A DNA stretch of 64,000 nt from contig JANQMN010000058.1 in assembly GCA_028280065.1 (NCBI GenBank), positions 62,001-126,000 on the forward strand, given 5' to 3'. A program made the translations under genes and the position numbers. This document shows positions 52,751-62,193 of this stretch, one piece after another. The stretch's first letter is position 1, and the number at the start of each line of letters is the position of its first letter. The DNA comes from Hahella sp. (GTDB lineage: Bacteria > Pseudomonadota > Gammaproteobacteria > Pseudomonadales > Oleiphilaceae). The notes beneath the pieces were generated by a model. The model made no database searches and had not been told where the DNA came from. It saw nothing but the letters and a program-made list of their open reading frames with translations.

Positions 52751-54007
52751 ATGAAAGAGTGTCGAACAACAAGTAATCAGCCAGGCGAAACAAGTACGGA
52801 CAGCATTTTTCGAACCGATATACGATTCCATTACCTGGACAATCTTCGCGCATTGGCAATGCTCGCCGGTATTTTTTTCCATACAGCGTTGGCCCACGTC
52901 TCGGCGGTGGACCTGGTCTGGTTTTCCGCTCATCCCGAAAAGTCAGAGGTGCTCAGTTTTCTCGTCTGGTTTAGTCATCTATTCAGGATGCCTATATTTT
53001 TTTTGATTGCCGGTTTTTTCTGTGTATTTCTTCTGGAAAAAAGAGGATTAACAGGCTTACTGGTAAACCGTGCGCGCCGTGTAGCCTTGCCGTTTATCAT
53101 TTTTTGGCCACTGATCGTTCTTTCGTTTTATGCGATTATTGTTTGGGCGATTTCAAATCCCTATGTGACGTCGTCGATAATTGAATATTTTTTCCTCCTT
53201 GGCCAAAACCCCGATATTGAGCCACCGCCAATGTCAACCACTCACCTGTGGTTTCTTTATTATCTCTGTATGTTTTACCTTGTTTTTGCCATTGGCTGGA
53301 AACTGGGAATATTTGGCGGGGCATGGTTGAAACGCCTGGCCAATCCCAAGTTTGTGGTATTCGGTTTGCCGTTGCTTGTTGCCCTTTCGCTGATCGTAAA
53401 CTTTGCGCCCCATCCTGCGCCTGAACATTTGGTGCCTGAGCTTTGGGCATTCGGGTTCTTTGGTGTGTTTTTCATCGTGGGCGCGGCATTATTTTACGAG
53501 GAAAGTCTGATTGATCGGCTAGCGCCTTACTGCCCATGGCTTGGTGGCATCAGCCTGGTTGCCTATGTGGTGGTATACAACAATTTTCCGGTTGTCGATG
53601 CGCGTTCCACTGAAATATTCCTGGAGCAATTTTTTCAGGGTGTCACTATTACTTGGCAACATGTGGTTATGGCGATGTTGGAAAGCCTAATTGCAGTTTA
53701 CATGACGGTGGTTTGTCTAGTGGCGGGGAAGTTGGTTCTTAATCGGCATAATGCCATTATGCGGTTTATCTCCGATTCTTCTTATTGGATTTACCTGATG
53801 CATTTACCTTTTCTGATCTTTATTCAGTTGTTCCTGATGCAATTCCACCTCACTGCCTGGGGCAATTTTTTGCTTTCCTCTGCCGCGACATTGTTTGTCG
53901 GTGCAACCAGCTATCTGATTTTCGTGCGTTGGACGCCCATTGGCTGGATGCTCAATGGCAAAAAGCCGGTACCTCAACTCTTTTTCAATCGAAAAACCAA
54001 CGTTTAA
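52751..54007 (+). CDS. Acyltransferase-3 family membrane protein (OpgC-like)
   Basis: 418 residues, about ten membrane helices. RFHYLDNLRALAMLAGIFFH is the acyltransferase-3 opening with the catalytic H after the first helix; RMPIFFLIAGFF and RRVALPFII follow. Such enzymes O-acylate or succinylate surface glycans such as osmoregulated periplasmic glucans. Starts at the ATG after GAGAGAG. A paralogue is encoded at 57942-59114. Confidence 0.9.
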   Translation: MKECRTTSNQPGETSTDSIFRTDIRFHYLDNLRALAMLAGIFFHTALAHVSAVDLVWFSAHPEKSEVLSFLVWFSHLFRMPIFFLIAGFFCVFLLEKRGLTGLLVNRARRVALPFIIFWPLIVLSFYAIIVWAISNPYVTSSIIEYFFLLGQNPDIEPPPMSTTHLWFLYYLCMFYLVFAIGWKLGIFGGAWLKRLANPKFVVFGLPLLVALSLIVNFAPHPAPEHLVPELWAFGFFGVFFIVGAALFYEESLIDRLAPYCPWLGGISLVAYVVVYNNFPVVDARSTEIFLEQFFQGVTITWQHVVMAMLESLIAVYMTVVCLVAGKLVLNRHNAIMRFISDSSYWIYLMHLPFLIFIQLFLMQFHLTAWGNFLLSSAATLFVGATSYLIFVRWTPIGWMLNGKKPVPQLFFNRKTNV

Positions 54008-54016
54008 CCTGTTTTG

Positions 54017-55741
54017 TTAATCATAGTCCTTGCCTGTGATATAGCCTTTTCGCAATAGTTTTTCGATTTCATCGGCGGGTAGGGGTTTGCTGTAGTAATA
54101 CCCCTGAACAGAGTCACACCCGTGCTGTTTGAGAAAGTCCACATGAAACATGCTTTCCGCTCCTTCTGCGACGACCTCTAAGTTCAGGCTTTTGGAAAGC
54201 CCGATAATAGCCTTTGCCACCTCTGCGGTTTCGTTGCTGTTTTCCAGATCCTTCACAAAGGCACGGTCGATTTTAAGGGTGTTCAGGGGGAATCTGGTGA
54301 GGTAACTCAGGCTGGAGTAGCCGGTGCCAAAATCGTCTATGGACAGATGGCAGCCAATTTCACGAATTTGTTCCAGCTTGCTAATCGTTTCCTCTACCTT
54401 GGTCACTAGCATGCTTTCAGTGATTTCCAACTCCAAATAGGCCGGGGAAAGCCCGTTTTTTTCTAGTGCCTGCTTCACGTTTTCCACAAAGTCATCGGCA
54501 TGCAACTGCCGGCTTGAGACATTGACCGACAACTTGATTGGAGAAATTCCCTGATTAATCCAGGCCATGTTTTGCCTGCAGCCTTCTTCTATGACCCAGA
54601 GTCCGATTTGATTGATCAAACCGGTTTCTTCAGAAAGCGGTATAAATTCTCCGGGAGAAACCATGCCAAGTTCGGGATTAACCCAGCGGATCAATCCTTC
54701 GAGTCCCACAATCCGGTTATCTCCGGCACGAACCTTGGGCTGATAATATAGGATGAATTCTTTATTTTTTATCGCATGTTGCAGCTTGTTCTCCAAGTCG
54801 TTCCGGTATCTCGCACGGGTATTGAACTCTTCAGCATAATACTCGTAACTATCGACATTCTCTGCCTTGGCACGGGTCAATGCGTCCTCGGCAAAAGACA
54901 GTAATTGCCCGACTTCCCTGGCATCGATCGGGCTTAGGGAAATGCCGATATGGGTGCGGGCTGTTAGCGTTTGGTCGTTGTCGGTTATTGGCGAAGATAG
55001 CGCATTGAAGATTTTTTTAACGACGATGTTGGTGTCATCGGTGCCCGTAATCTGTAACACCATGGCAAATTGCACGTTCGGATAATGGGTGAGGGTATCC
55101 GAGGAACGGATACAACTTTTTAAGCGTTTGCCAATGTCATAGAGAACCTTGTCTCCTACCCCCTCAATGATTTGATTATCCTGGTCAACAAGGCTGACAG
55201 AAACCAATAAAACAGCGAGTGTTTTGCCATTCCTTGGAGCCATTTTTATGCCCTGACGGATACGATCAGCCAAGACGAACTCCTGATTAAGACCGGTGAC
55301 AGGGTGCCTGGATTCATCAACGCTACCCAATGCTTGGTGCGCTGTTGAAGCGGTGGCATTGAAACTTATCACCAATAACGCGGAACCTGTTTGTTTAAAG
55401 GTGGAAGCACTTGCGGCAAACGCAATAAACTGACCGGCGGAATGCTTAAGTCGAACGGCCCCCCGCCATAGCTTGTTTGCCCGGCATTCCCCTGTGATTT
55501 TGTCGTTTATTAATTGTTCTTCAGTAGCTTCATAAAATTCAGCAACGGTTCCACTGACTGTTGCTTCTTGTAATCCTAACAAGTTCGTATAAACGGTGTT
55601 TGCGCTCAGGACTTGCAGATTCGTCGAGGTAATCAGTACCGGTTCGTCAATTAGCTCAATAAGATGGTTGATAAGCAGTAAATCGTCGCGCAAGTGGGGC
55701 CTCGGCAAGTGTAGACTTTTACTAAAGTCAAATTCAAACAT
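54017..55741 (-). CDS. PAS-degenerate GGDEF-EAL protein (EGL variant)
   Basis: 574 residues. PAS domain (about 20-135), a GGDEF-like domain (about 150-305) whose active-site loop is YPNVQF (220-225), so it cannot make cyclic-di-GMP, and an EAL domain (about 320-565). There the EAL motif is EGL (E348-G349-L350), followed by intact NVSSRQL, ELEITES, DDFGTGYSS and KIDRAFV motifs, so phosphodiesterase activity is plausible. GGDEF may serve as a regulatory site. Convergent with the acyltransferase gene, 9 bp apart. Confidence 0.92.
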   Translation of the reverse strand: MFEFDFSKSLHLPRPHLRDDLLLINHLIELIDEPVLITSTNLQVLSANTVYTNLLGLQEATVSGTVAEFYEATEEQLINDKITGECRANKLWRGAVRLKHSAGQFIAFAASASTFKQTGSALLVISFNATASTAHQALGSVDESRHPVTGLNQEFVLADRIRQGIKMAPRNGKTLAVLLVSVSLVDQDNQIIEGVGDKVLYDIGKRLKSCIRSSDTLTHYPNVQFAMVLQITGTDDTNIVVKKIFNALSSPITDNDQTLTARTHIGISLSPIDAREVGQLLSFAEDALTRAKAENVDSYEYYAEEFNTRARYRNDLENKLQHAIKNKEFILYYQPKVRAGDNRIVGLEGLIRWVNPELGMVSPGEFIPLSEETGLINQIGLWVIEEGCRQNMAWINQGISPIKLSVNVSSRQLHADDFVENVKQALEKNGLSPAYLELEITESMLVTKVEETISKLEQIREIGCHLSIDDFGTGYSSLSYLTRFPLNTLKIDRAFVKDLENSNETAEVAKAIIGLSKSLNLEVVAEGAESMFHVDFLKQHGCDSVQGYYYSKPLPADEIEKLLRKGYITGKDYD

Positions 55742-56136
55742 GGGGTAGATGTAGCAATCGGATGCGAAGTATTTCGCGTTATCAGGTATCGGCTACATGT
55801 TTCCTACAGCGTTAGCGGCGAAACCTTTGGTTTCCCCAACAACAAAGATAGCACTAATATGACGATAGATAATTTGAAAATAGCCGATTTAATCCTGTTA
55901 GCGCTACTCTGAAGTTGGCTAGCGTTCATGCCGGGTTTCGAAACAGGAGTTTGGCGGTTGACTGAACCCCCCCGAATCAGACGAAGTAGTAAACGCCGAT
56001 CTTCTCTTTCTCCGTAAAATAAACGTGATAGACTCGATGAAACATCGTCTTTTTTATAAAACTGTTACTATTTGAACTTTCGTTTTGGATATCTGATTAA
56101 AGGTAGCGACGTGGTCCTATCCGAGTAGTTTGAAAA
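55742..56136. other. Gap without a gene
   Basis: 395 bp. A short hairpin GAAACC-TTT-GGTTTC (55820-55834) has no T-run. No promoter or gene that I can support. Confidence 0.4.
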
Positions 56137-56427
56137 ATGAACAACCTAAGAATTACTACAAACCAAGATGAGTTGGATATCGATCTCATTTTTTACTTTC
56201 TCCACAACGAAGCACGGTGGTGTAAGGGTATTCCACGTGAGATTGTCGAGAAATCCATCGAAAACAGCTTGTGCTTTGGCGCATTGATTGGTGAAAGGCA
56301 AGTTGGATTTGCCCGGATGGTTACTGATTACGCCACATTCGGTAACTTGGTGGGTGTTTTCGTGGTGCCTGAATTTCGAGGCAGAGGTATTTCCGCTCTG
56401 CACCGCTATGGCTTGCTTTTGATTTAA
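56137..56427 (+). pseudogene. Truncated GNAT acetyltransferase
   Basis: 96 residues. The first 85 follow a GNAT subfamily closely (IPREIVEKSIENSLCFGA, ERQVGFARMVTDYATF, VFVVPEFRGRG), but the frame then becomes ISALHRYGLLLI and stops, where the family continues for about 45 residues with motif B and a Y-x-x-x-GF end. The next gene's end follows at once on the other strand. A deletion has removed the C-terminus. The product would lack the full acetyl-CoA site. Confidence 0.75.
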
Positions 56428-56449
56428 CACCCCACGCTCCTTACTTTCA

Positions 56450-56797
56450 TTACTGAGAAGCCTTCTTCCAAATGAAGCGTCCGCCGATTAGCATGGCGAC
56501 GACAATGCTCGCAATGTTATTGACAGGCATTGTCAATGTTGCAAGCCAAGGATTTTCAAAACTGACCAAGGGTGAGATAAATCCGATAGCGAACATTGTA
56601 CCTAGCTTTACGAGAGGGCCTGCAAACAAAATGCATAGTGCCAACAGCACCAGACCATAAAGCCAGAGGCTGCGTTTTTTACGGTTTCCGAGGATTTGTG
56701 TTTCTCGCATCACGTTTGTGGTGAATTCCTTACTTTTTAGCGGTTGCTCGGCCTTGGCGAACTCGAGTAACAAGTCTCTATCCAGTTCGTCAGTCAT
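56450..56797 (-). CDS. Small membrane protein coupled to an ECF sigma factor
   Basis: 115 residues. An N-terminal cytoplasmic segment (about 1-38) with LLLEFAKAEQPLKSKEF, then two to three helices (42-62, 65-80 and 92-110). The ATG overlaps the sigma-factor stop by 4 bp (ATGA). By position it could be the anti-sigma factor, but the usual zinc HxxxCxxC motif is absent. Family not recognised. Confidence 0.7.
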   Translation of the reverse strand: MTDELDRDLLLEFAKAEQPLKSKEFTTNVMRETQILGNRKKRSLWLYGLVLLALCILFAGPLVKLGTMFAIGFISPLVSFENPWLATLTMPVNNIASIVVAMLIGGRFIWKKASQ

Positions 56798-57354
56798 ACT
56801 TTTTCCCCTGCGGTTGGTTGCTTATAGGCGGCCAGCATTTCTGTTACCTTCTTGGCCCCCCGATTGATGTGCGACTTTACGGTGCCTAGTGGAAGCTCGA
56901 TAGCTTCACTGATTTCCGGATGACTCATTCCTTCATGATACGCAAGTACTACACAGGTTCTCACCTGTTCCGGCAGGACAAGCAATGCCTTGTCTAAATC
57001 CATTGCTACAGAGCCATTCGAACCTGGTGGCGGTACATAGACTGTGTCGTTGAACTCCAGAGAATTCCGCATCGCATCGTTTTTTCTAAGGTATTGTAGC
57101 CAGGTATTGATCGCTATCCGTTTAAGCCAGCCGTCAAACGCGTTTACGCGGCTGAGCTGAGCGATACTTTGCCATACCTTGAGAAAGACTTGTTGGGCAA
57201 GGTCTTCTGCAAGCGTCACGTCATTGCATAAACGGCGCATGAGATTGCGTATGATCGACTGCCGTCGATGTACCAGCTCCTCGAAAGCCCGGGGATCTCC
57301 CGTCCTGGCTAAGTTGATAATCCCTGCCTCGGATGTTTCCTGGTAGTTATTCAT
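56794..57354 (-). CDS. ECF-type RNA polymerase sigma factor
   Basis: 186 residues. Region 2 (AFEELVHRRQSIIRNLMRR with AEDLAQQVFLKVWQ) and region 4 (LPEQVRTCVVLAYHEGMSHP then EISEAIELPLGTVKSHINRG) are both complete. It would direct transcription of a small regulon, probably for the cell envelope, given the acyltransferase and hydrolase nearby. Middle gene of three; starts 11 bp after the DUF6249-like gene. Confidence 0.92.
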   Translation of the reverse strand: MNNYQETSEAGIINLARTGDPRAFEELVHRRQSIIRNLMRRLCNDVTLAEDLAQQVFLKVWQSIAQLSRVNAFDGWLKRIAINTWLQYLRKNDAMRNSLEFNDTVYVPPPGSNGSVAMDLDKALLVLPEQVRTCVVLAYHEGMSHPEISEAIELPLGTVKSHINRGAKKVTEMLAAYKQPTAGEKV

Positions 57355-57365
57355 AGGCAGGGAAA

Positions 57366-57785
57366 CTAGTTGTTTTCTCCTGGCGGGTTTTTGCTATCAC
57401 TCCAGTTTGCGACGACTTTACTCGCCAGCAAGAAACCAATGCCTAAGCAGAAAAGCAGCCCGGCAACCCCCAATAAAGGTCCCAGGACGACCGGAAACTG
57501 CCAGCCCAAGATAACCGCTAAAACCACCATGCCGACCGCTACCGGTAATATCCACAAGGCAGTGACCTTAAAGTCTATATCCAGTTGCCTTTTGCCGTTG
57601 ATATCCAGTATTTTTTCAATCAATTCCGGATCGATATCCTTGCCCCCTTCAACCAGACGACGCACGGTTTCATGCTTTGCCTCCCGCTTACGTACACCGT
57701 CCCAAATGCCGGCAACCGAGACCGCAGCAATAAATCCCCAAAATGCGAGAGACGCCAGACCGGCTCCTAAACTGACAGTTTCCAT
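57366..57785 (-). CDS. DUF6249-like membrane protein, first gene of the ECF operon
   Basis: 139 residues. A first helix (residues 8-27), a cytoplasmic charged part (RKREAKHETVRRLVEGGKD) and two further helices (about 75-95 and 100-122) match small membrane proteins found before ECF sigma genes (DUF6249-like). AGGAGGG precedes the ATG. It could sense the envelope signal or be part of the sigma control circuit. Confidence 0.75.
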   Translation of the reverse strand: METVSLGAGLASLAFWGFIAAVSVAGIWDGVRKREAKHETVRRLVEGGKDIDPELIEKILDINGKRQLDIDFKVTALWILPVAVGMVVLAVILGWQFPVVLGPLLGVAGLLFCLGIGFLLASKVVANWSDSKNPPGENN

Positions 57786-57941
57786 AAGCCCTCCTCAATT
57801 AGTGTGCTTGCCCATACAGATGCAACGTTTTTGCGAATAGATGCAGGGATAAAAAATTTCTTACATCCGCATCCAGCCATTCCCTTTGCGCATCTAGATA
57901 AGTAGAGACACAAAATTCACGTCTGAAAAGGGAATATCAAA

Positions 57942-59114
57942 ATGATTAGTCAGTCTGTAAAGTTAAATAACATAGCGCCTGAGCGGGTTTTTTGGTTGGA
58001 CAACCTAAGAACCTTCATGATTTTTTTAGTGGTCGTATACCATGCAGCCATTATTTATGAGAAAAGCGGAATGGGGTATCAGTGGTGGATAGTCACTGAG
58101 CCGGCATCGAGTGATCTGCCCGGTATTTTGGTTTTATTACTCGATATCTTCATCATGCCGACGGTGTTCCTGGTGGCCGGCTATTTTTCTCACCGTTCGC
58201 TGGAAAACAAGCCTGCGCTCGAATTTATTAATGCAAGATTCAAGCGGTTGATTGTTCCCTGGGTTATCGCGGTACTCACCCTGATACCCTTATACAAGGT
58301 GATTTATCTCTACTCACATGGCTTTCCACAGGAACATTGGGCGAGTTACTTTCATTGGAGTAACGGTATCTGGAGTCAAAACTGGTTGTGGTTTCTCCCG
58401 GTCTTGTTTGCTTTTGAAGTCCTGTACCTAGGCCTTGCCAAATCACCGTTTGCAAAACAGACCTTTTCATTCGGACGGGTGTTTGCCGGTTCAATTGGCG
58501 TCGGGCTTATCTACTGTTTTTCAATGGATTATTTAGGGATGCAGGGTTGGACGAAAACCCCGTTTATGGATTTTCAGAATGAAAGGCTGTTAGTTTACTT
58601 TCTCGCTTTCTTTCTGGGCGCTTCCTGTTATACGCAGAATACGTTTGCCGGGTCTATCAACAGAAAACTGGCGATGGCAGTTCATACGTTGGGCTGGTTA
58701 CCGATCACGGGTTATCTGTTCTTCGTCATTTACGGGATTATCAAACCTTACGATTTTTTGGTATCGAATCTCATTGACACTTTGATTGAACAAACCTGCT
58801 TCCTTCTTTCAATGAACTATTTTGTATATTCGATGATCAGCTTGTTCCGTAGGTTTTTTAATAATAGCAATCGCTTAACGGACGAGATGAACCGCAATTC
58901 GTATGGAGTTTATATCATTCACGTCGTCGTCATGGGCGTGATCGCGACGTTATTGGTGCTTGTGCAGATGCCGGTTTTATTGAAGTTCGGCCTCACCGTT
59001 CTAGTTACCTTTGTTATAGGCAACCTATGTGTTGCGATGTATAAGAGAACAGCAATGATGATTAGCCTGGCGAGCAACGGCATTCACCGAAGGCCTGAAG
59101 TATCAATTCGATAA
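57942..59114 (+). CDS. Acyltransferase-3 family membrane protein
   Basis: 390 residues, about ten helices. ERVFWLDNLRTFMIFLVVVYH carries the catalytic H; FIMPTVFLVAGYFSHRSLENK follows. As in OpgC-type enzymes, it would add acyl groups to a glycan at the inner membrane. AAGGGAAT precedes the ATG. Opposite the ECF operon and 57 bp before the serine hydrolase gene, with which it is probably co-transcribed. Confidence 0.9.
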   Translation: MISQSVKLNNIAPERVFWLDNLRTFMIFLVVVYHAAIIYEKSGMGYQWWIVTEPASSDLPGILVLLLDIFIMPTVFLVAGYFSHRSLENKPALEFINARFKRLIVPWVIAVLTLIPLYKVIYLYSHGFPQEHWASYFHWSNGIWSQNWLWFLPVLFAFEVLYLGLAKSPFAKQTFSFGRVFAGSIGVGLIYCFSMDYLGMQGWTKTPFMDFQNERLLVYFLAFFLGASCYTQNTFAGSINRKLAMAVHTLGWLPITGYLFFVIYGIIKPYDFLVSNLIDTLIEQTCFLLSMNYFVYSMISLFRRFFNNSNRLTDEMNRNSYGVYIIHVVVMGVIATLLVLVQMPVLLKFGLTVLVTFVIGNLCVAMYKRTAMMISLASNGIHRRPEVSIR

Positions 59115-59171
59115 ACTGAACTGTTCAATGGGTGGGAGGCGAATCTCTCCCATCCGATTTCAGGAGTATTT

Positions 59172-60437
59172 ATGGTTTCCTTTCAATCCCGAACAATCCG
59201 TTCACTAGGCTGGTTTCGCCATCGGGTCGCACCTTGGCGATTCGCCCATTTACTACTTCTTTGTGGTTTTCTTATCATCCTGAGTTGTGGAACCACTAAC
59301 GGCCAATACGAGTATCGCCAGCCGATCAAAACCGGCGATGGTCTTACAGTGGCCGGTCTCGATCAGGTCGATATGGATGTGGAACTAATATCGTCAGCGA
59401 TTGATGAAATTCTCGACGGCGAATTTGCTGAAATTCATTCTTTTCTAATCCTGAAGAATGGCCGATTAGTGCTTGAAGAGTACTTTGCCGGACATGACTA
59501 TCAGTGGAATGGTCCGAATTTTCATGGGGCCATGAGAAACTGGGATAGGGATATGCGGCACAATGTTCATTCGGTAGGTAAGAGCATTACTTCAGCCTGC
59601 ATCGGCATTGCATTGGACAAAGGCTTTATTGGTTCCGTCAAGCAATCGATCTTCGACTATCTTCCTGAACATACGCGTTTCCAACGCGATGGCAAAGAGC
59701 AGATTACAATCGAACACCTGCTGACGATGACCTCCGGGCTGCAGTGGGATGAATGGGGTTCATCTTATTCCAGTCAAACAAACGATGTGATCGCACTGTG
59801 GATGAACTGCGGGGACCCGATCGCCTGCATTCTTGAAAAACCCTTGGTTGGGCAGCCCGGCGCTAAATTTATCTACAGCGGCGGCAACATGATCCTGTTG
59901 GGGGAAATAGTAAAGAATGCAACCGGCCTGGATATTGAGTCTTTCGCCGCCGAGCATTTATTTGAACCCATGGGCATTACTCCGGCGAAATGGGTGTGGA
60001 TTAACGACACCGGCGTTATTTATGCCGGCGGAGATCAACGATTAACCCCCCGCGAGATGCTGAAGTTCGGCCTGGTATACTTGAATGGTGGAGTGGGGAG
60101 CGGCGGGCATAGGGTTGTCTCGGAACAGTGGACCTTGAATAGCGCGCGCCCATGGAATGGCCCGGAAAACAGCTGGTTCAACCAGCCGTTTAAAACCATT
60201 CCCCCCGGCGATAGCTCCTGGGGTGACCGAGGCTACTCTTATTCCTGGTGGACGCATATCTACAAGCATCGGGGTAAAGAGTATCCGGCCTATTTTGCCT
60301 TGGGATTTGGCGGCCAGAAGATTGTTGTTTTTCCCGAACAAGAGGCGGTAGTGGTATTTACCGCAGGGAACTATGCCAAGGCTGACGCCAGCGCTGAGAT
60401 ATTAACTGATTTTGTGATTCCAGCCTTTGACAACTGA
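59172..60437 (+). CDS. Serine hydrolase of the beta-lactamase/class C fold, exported
   Basis: 421 residues. A long N-terminus leads to LLLLCGFLIILSCG, a lipobox-like site, so it may be a lipoprotein. The catalytic S-x-x-K is SVGK (VHSVGKSITS, about residue 137), the tyrosine motif is YSG (FIYSGGNMILLG), and a late GFGGQ stands for the KTG triad. Such proteins are usually esterases or D-aminopeptidases rather than drug-resistance enzymes. AGGAGTATTT precedes the ATG. Paired with the acyltransferase, so it may remove or edit the same acyl group. Confidence 0.88.
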   Translation: MVSFQSRTIRSLGWFRHRVAPWRFAHLLLLCGFLIILSCGTTNGQYEYRQPIKTGDGLTVAGLDQVDMDVELISSAIDEILDGEFAEIHSFLILKNGRLVLEEYFAGHDYQWNGPNFHGAMRNWDRDMRHNVHSVGKSITSACIGIALDKGFIGSVKQSIFDYLPEHTRFQRDGKEQITIEHLLTMTSGLQWDEWGSSYSSQTNDVIALWMNCGDPIACILEKPLVGQPGAKFIYSGGNMILLGEIVKNATGLDIESFAAEHLFEPMGITPAKWVWINDTGVIYAGGDQRLTPREMLKFGLVYLNGGVGSGGHRVVSEQWTLNSARPWNGPENSWFNQPFKTIPPGDSSWGDRGYSYSWWTHIYKHRGKEYPAYFALGFGGQKIVVFPEQEAVVVFTAGNYAKADASAEILTDFVIPAFDN

Positions 60438-60495
60438 TCACTCGTAAGTTTTATAGCGGTCAAGGCAACAGGTAGTGTAAAGACATTTTTGCATA

Positions 60496-62163
60496 TCAGG
60501 ACGAAAGTGATGTTGCCGAATCTGGCGAATGCGCCGCCTGGTCCGGCGCATTTTCAAGAGCCGCGAAGTACGGCCTTAGCTCGTCAATAGGCATGGCTTT
60601 GGCGTAAAGCCAGCCTTGATGCATGAATACTCCGCGATCGGCGAGATACTGCGCCTGCCGTTCGGTTTCCACACCTTCCGCCACCACGGATAGCTTCAGG
60701 TCGACAGCCATTTTAACCATAAATTCAAGTACGGTAGCGCCAGGTGAATCGGTTCCGCAGGCGGCAACGAACGACCGGTCTATTTTAATGGAATCGATAG
60801 GCAACTCATCCAGATACCGGAGCCCCGAGTACCCGGTGCCGAAATCGTCAACGGCAAGTTTGACATCGCTGGCTCTGAGTCTGTTGATAGATTCGATAAC
60901 CCCTTCATCCTGATACTCGACGATTTCGTTTTCGGTAAGTTCCAGCGTAATTGCAGGAAATGCCGCGCTTCTTTCCAATAGGGTTGAGATAAAGCTTTGG
61001 TCTTTCAGGTGCTGGCCACAAATATTGATGTTCGTGCGAAGTTGCCCGAACTCTTGGATCAGTTCGGTCAACTCCGCCAAGGCGTTATCCACAACCTTGG
61101 CGGTCATGGGAATTATCTGACCGGAGCGTTCGGCTTGCGGAATAAAAACGTTGGGAGGTAGCAAACCCTCTACAGGATGCTGCCAGCGCAACAACACTTC
61201 CAGGCCGATTGGCCTGCCGGTTCTGGCATCGATAATGGGCTGGTAATAATTAACGAATTCGTTCCGCCTGATTCCCAGTTCAATACGTTTGGTAAAACTA
61301 AGTACATTGCTTTGAAAGCTGAAGGCAACGGCAAAAGTAATCACGCCGAGCGCTATCGAGAATAGCAGATTGATGCCGTTTAACCGGTAGTCGCTTTGGT
61401 AGAGACTGTTGATATTGGTGCCGATCACCACGGCTAGGTCAGGCAAGTCCGGAATGATATTTATCGTGAGATAGTAGGATTCGAGGTTGTCTACCTTGCC
61501 TTCGTACCGAAAGTCGGAAGTCAAGGGAAACAGGGTTTCGCTAAGCAATATAGGCAGCGTGTATTCACCGATTAAAATCAGCGGTACTCCGGTCTGAGCA
61601 TCTATAAGCGCTCTGAACTCCTGTTTGTTATTGGCGCTTCCCTGTAACATGGTCTGCATCCAACTGACTGGAAGCAAGGCATTGATCTCAGAGCCGTCCG
61701 GGCGGGTTTGGGCGACCACAAATGCAGATTTTTGCATGAACTCGACCATGGTAGGTCCAAAGTACCTTAGTCCCGATTCGATTGCGGGTTTGACCGGAAC
61801 TTCTAGCGGCGGTGTAAGTTTTTGCCAACTGGTACAAGTCAGCATGCCGTCTTCAGTGACAACGCCGAATTCGCTGACAAATGGAAGGTCGAACTGGCGC
61901 GCCCTTAATCGATAAATCATATTTTCGTCGCATGTTGTGCCGGTGTCGGCCTCTTCGTTGAAGAATTCGCGGAGATGGGCAAATTCTTCAGACAGTTTTG
62001 CCACTATAAATGCGCCTTCGGTCTGTTTGCTGACCCGGTTCAACTTACGCTGCTGTTCGGCATCGTTGACAGTTAGCAGAACGAGACTCACGCATACGAC
62101 TATCAGCGCTAGCCAAATCGAACCTCGACTATTATTCAAACGCGTCAGGTAGATATTTGGCAT
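60496..62163 (-). CDS. CSS-type EAL phosphodiesterase (EVL variant)
   Basis: 555 residues. One helix at about 15-32, a periplasmic CSS-type domain (33-265) with CTSW (C110) and other cysteines, a second helix at about 268-288, and a cytoplasmic EAL domain (295-530). The signature reads EVL (322-324), and the remaining motifs (NINICGQ, ELTENE, DDFGTGYSG, KIDRSF) are intact. In this family the redox state of periplasmic cysteines controls cyclic-di-GMP hydrolysis. The start is an ATG with a weak ribosome site. Confidence 0.9.
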   Translation of the reverse strand: MPNIYLTRLNNSRGSIWLALIVVCVSLVLLTVNDAEQQRKLNRVSKQTEGAFIVAKLSEEFAHLREFFNEEADTGTTCDENMIYRLRARQFDLPFVSEFGVVTEDGMLTCTSWQKLTPPLEVPVKPAIESGLRYFGPTMVEFMQKSAFVVAQTRPDGSEINALLPVSWMQTMLQGSANNKQEFRALIDAQTGVPLILIGEYTLPILLSETLFPLTSDFRYEGKVDNLESYYLTINIIPDLPDLAVVIGTNINSLYQSDYRLNGINLLFSIALGVITFAVAFSFQSNVLSFTKRIELGIRRNEFVNYYQPIIDARTGRPIGLEVLLRWQHPVEGLLPPNVFIPQAERSGQIIPMTAKVVDNALAELTELIQEFGQLRTNINICGQHLKDQSFISTLLERSAAFPAITLELTENEIVEYQDEGVIESINRLRASDVKLAVDDFGTGYSGLRYLDELPIDSIKIDRSFVAACGTDSPGATVLEFMVKMAVDLKLSVVAEGVETERQAQYLADRGVFMHQGWLYAKAMPIDELRPYFAALENAPDQAAHSPDSATSLSS

Positions 62164-62193
62164 CGCTTTACACTACTGCCTTGCCGAATCCGG

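Noticed and set aside
55820..55834. Hairpin GAAACC-TTT-GGTTTC
   Set aside because: Short stem without a following T-run; it does not qualify as a terminator.
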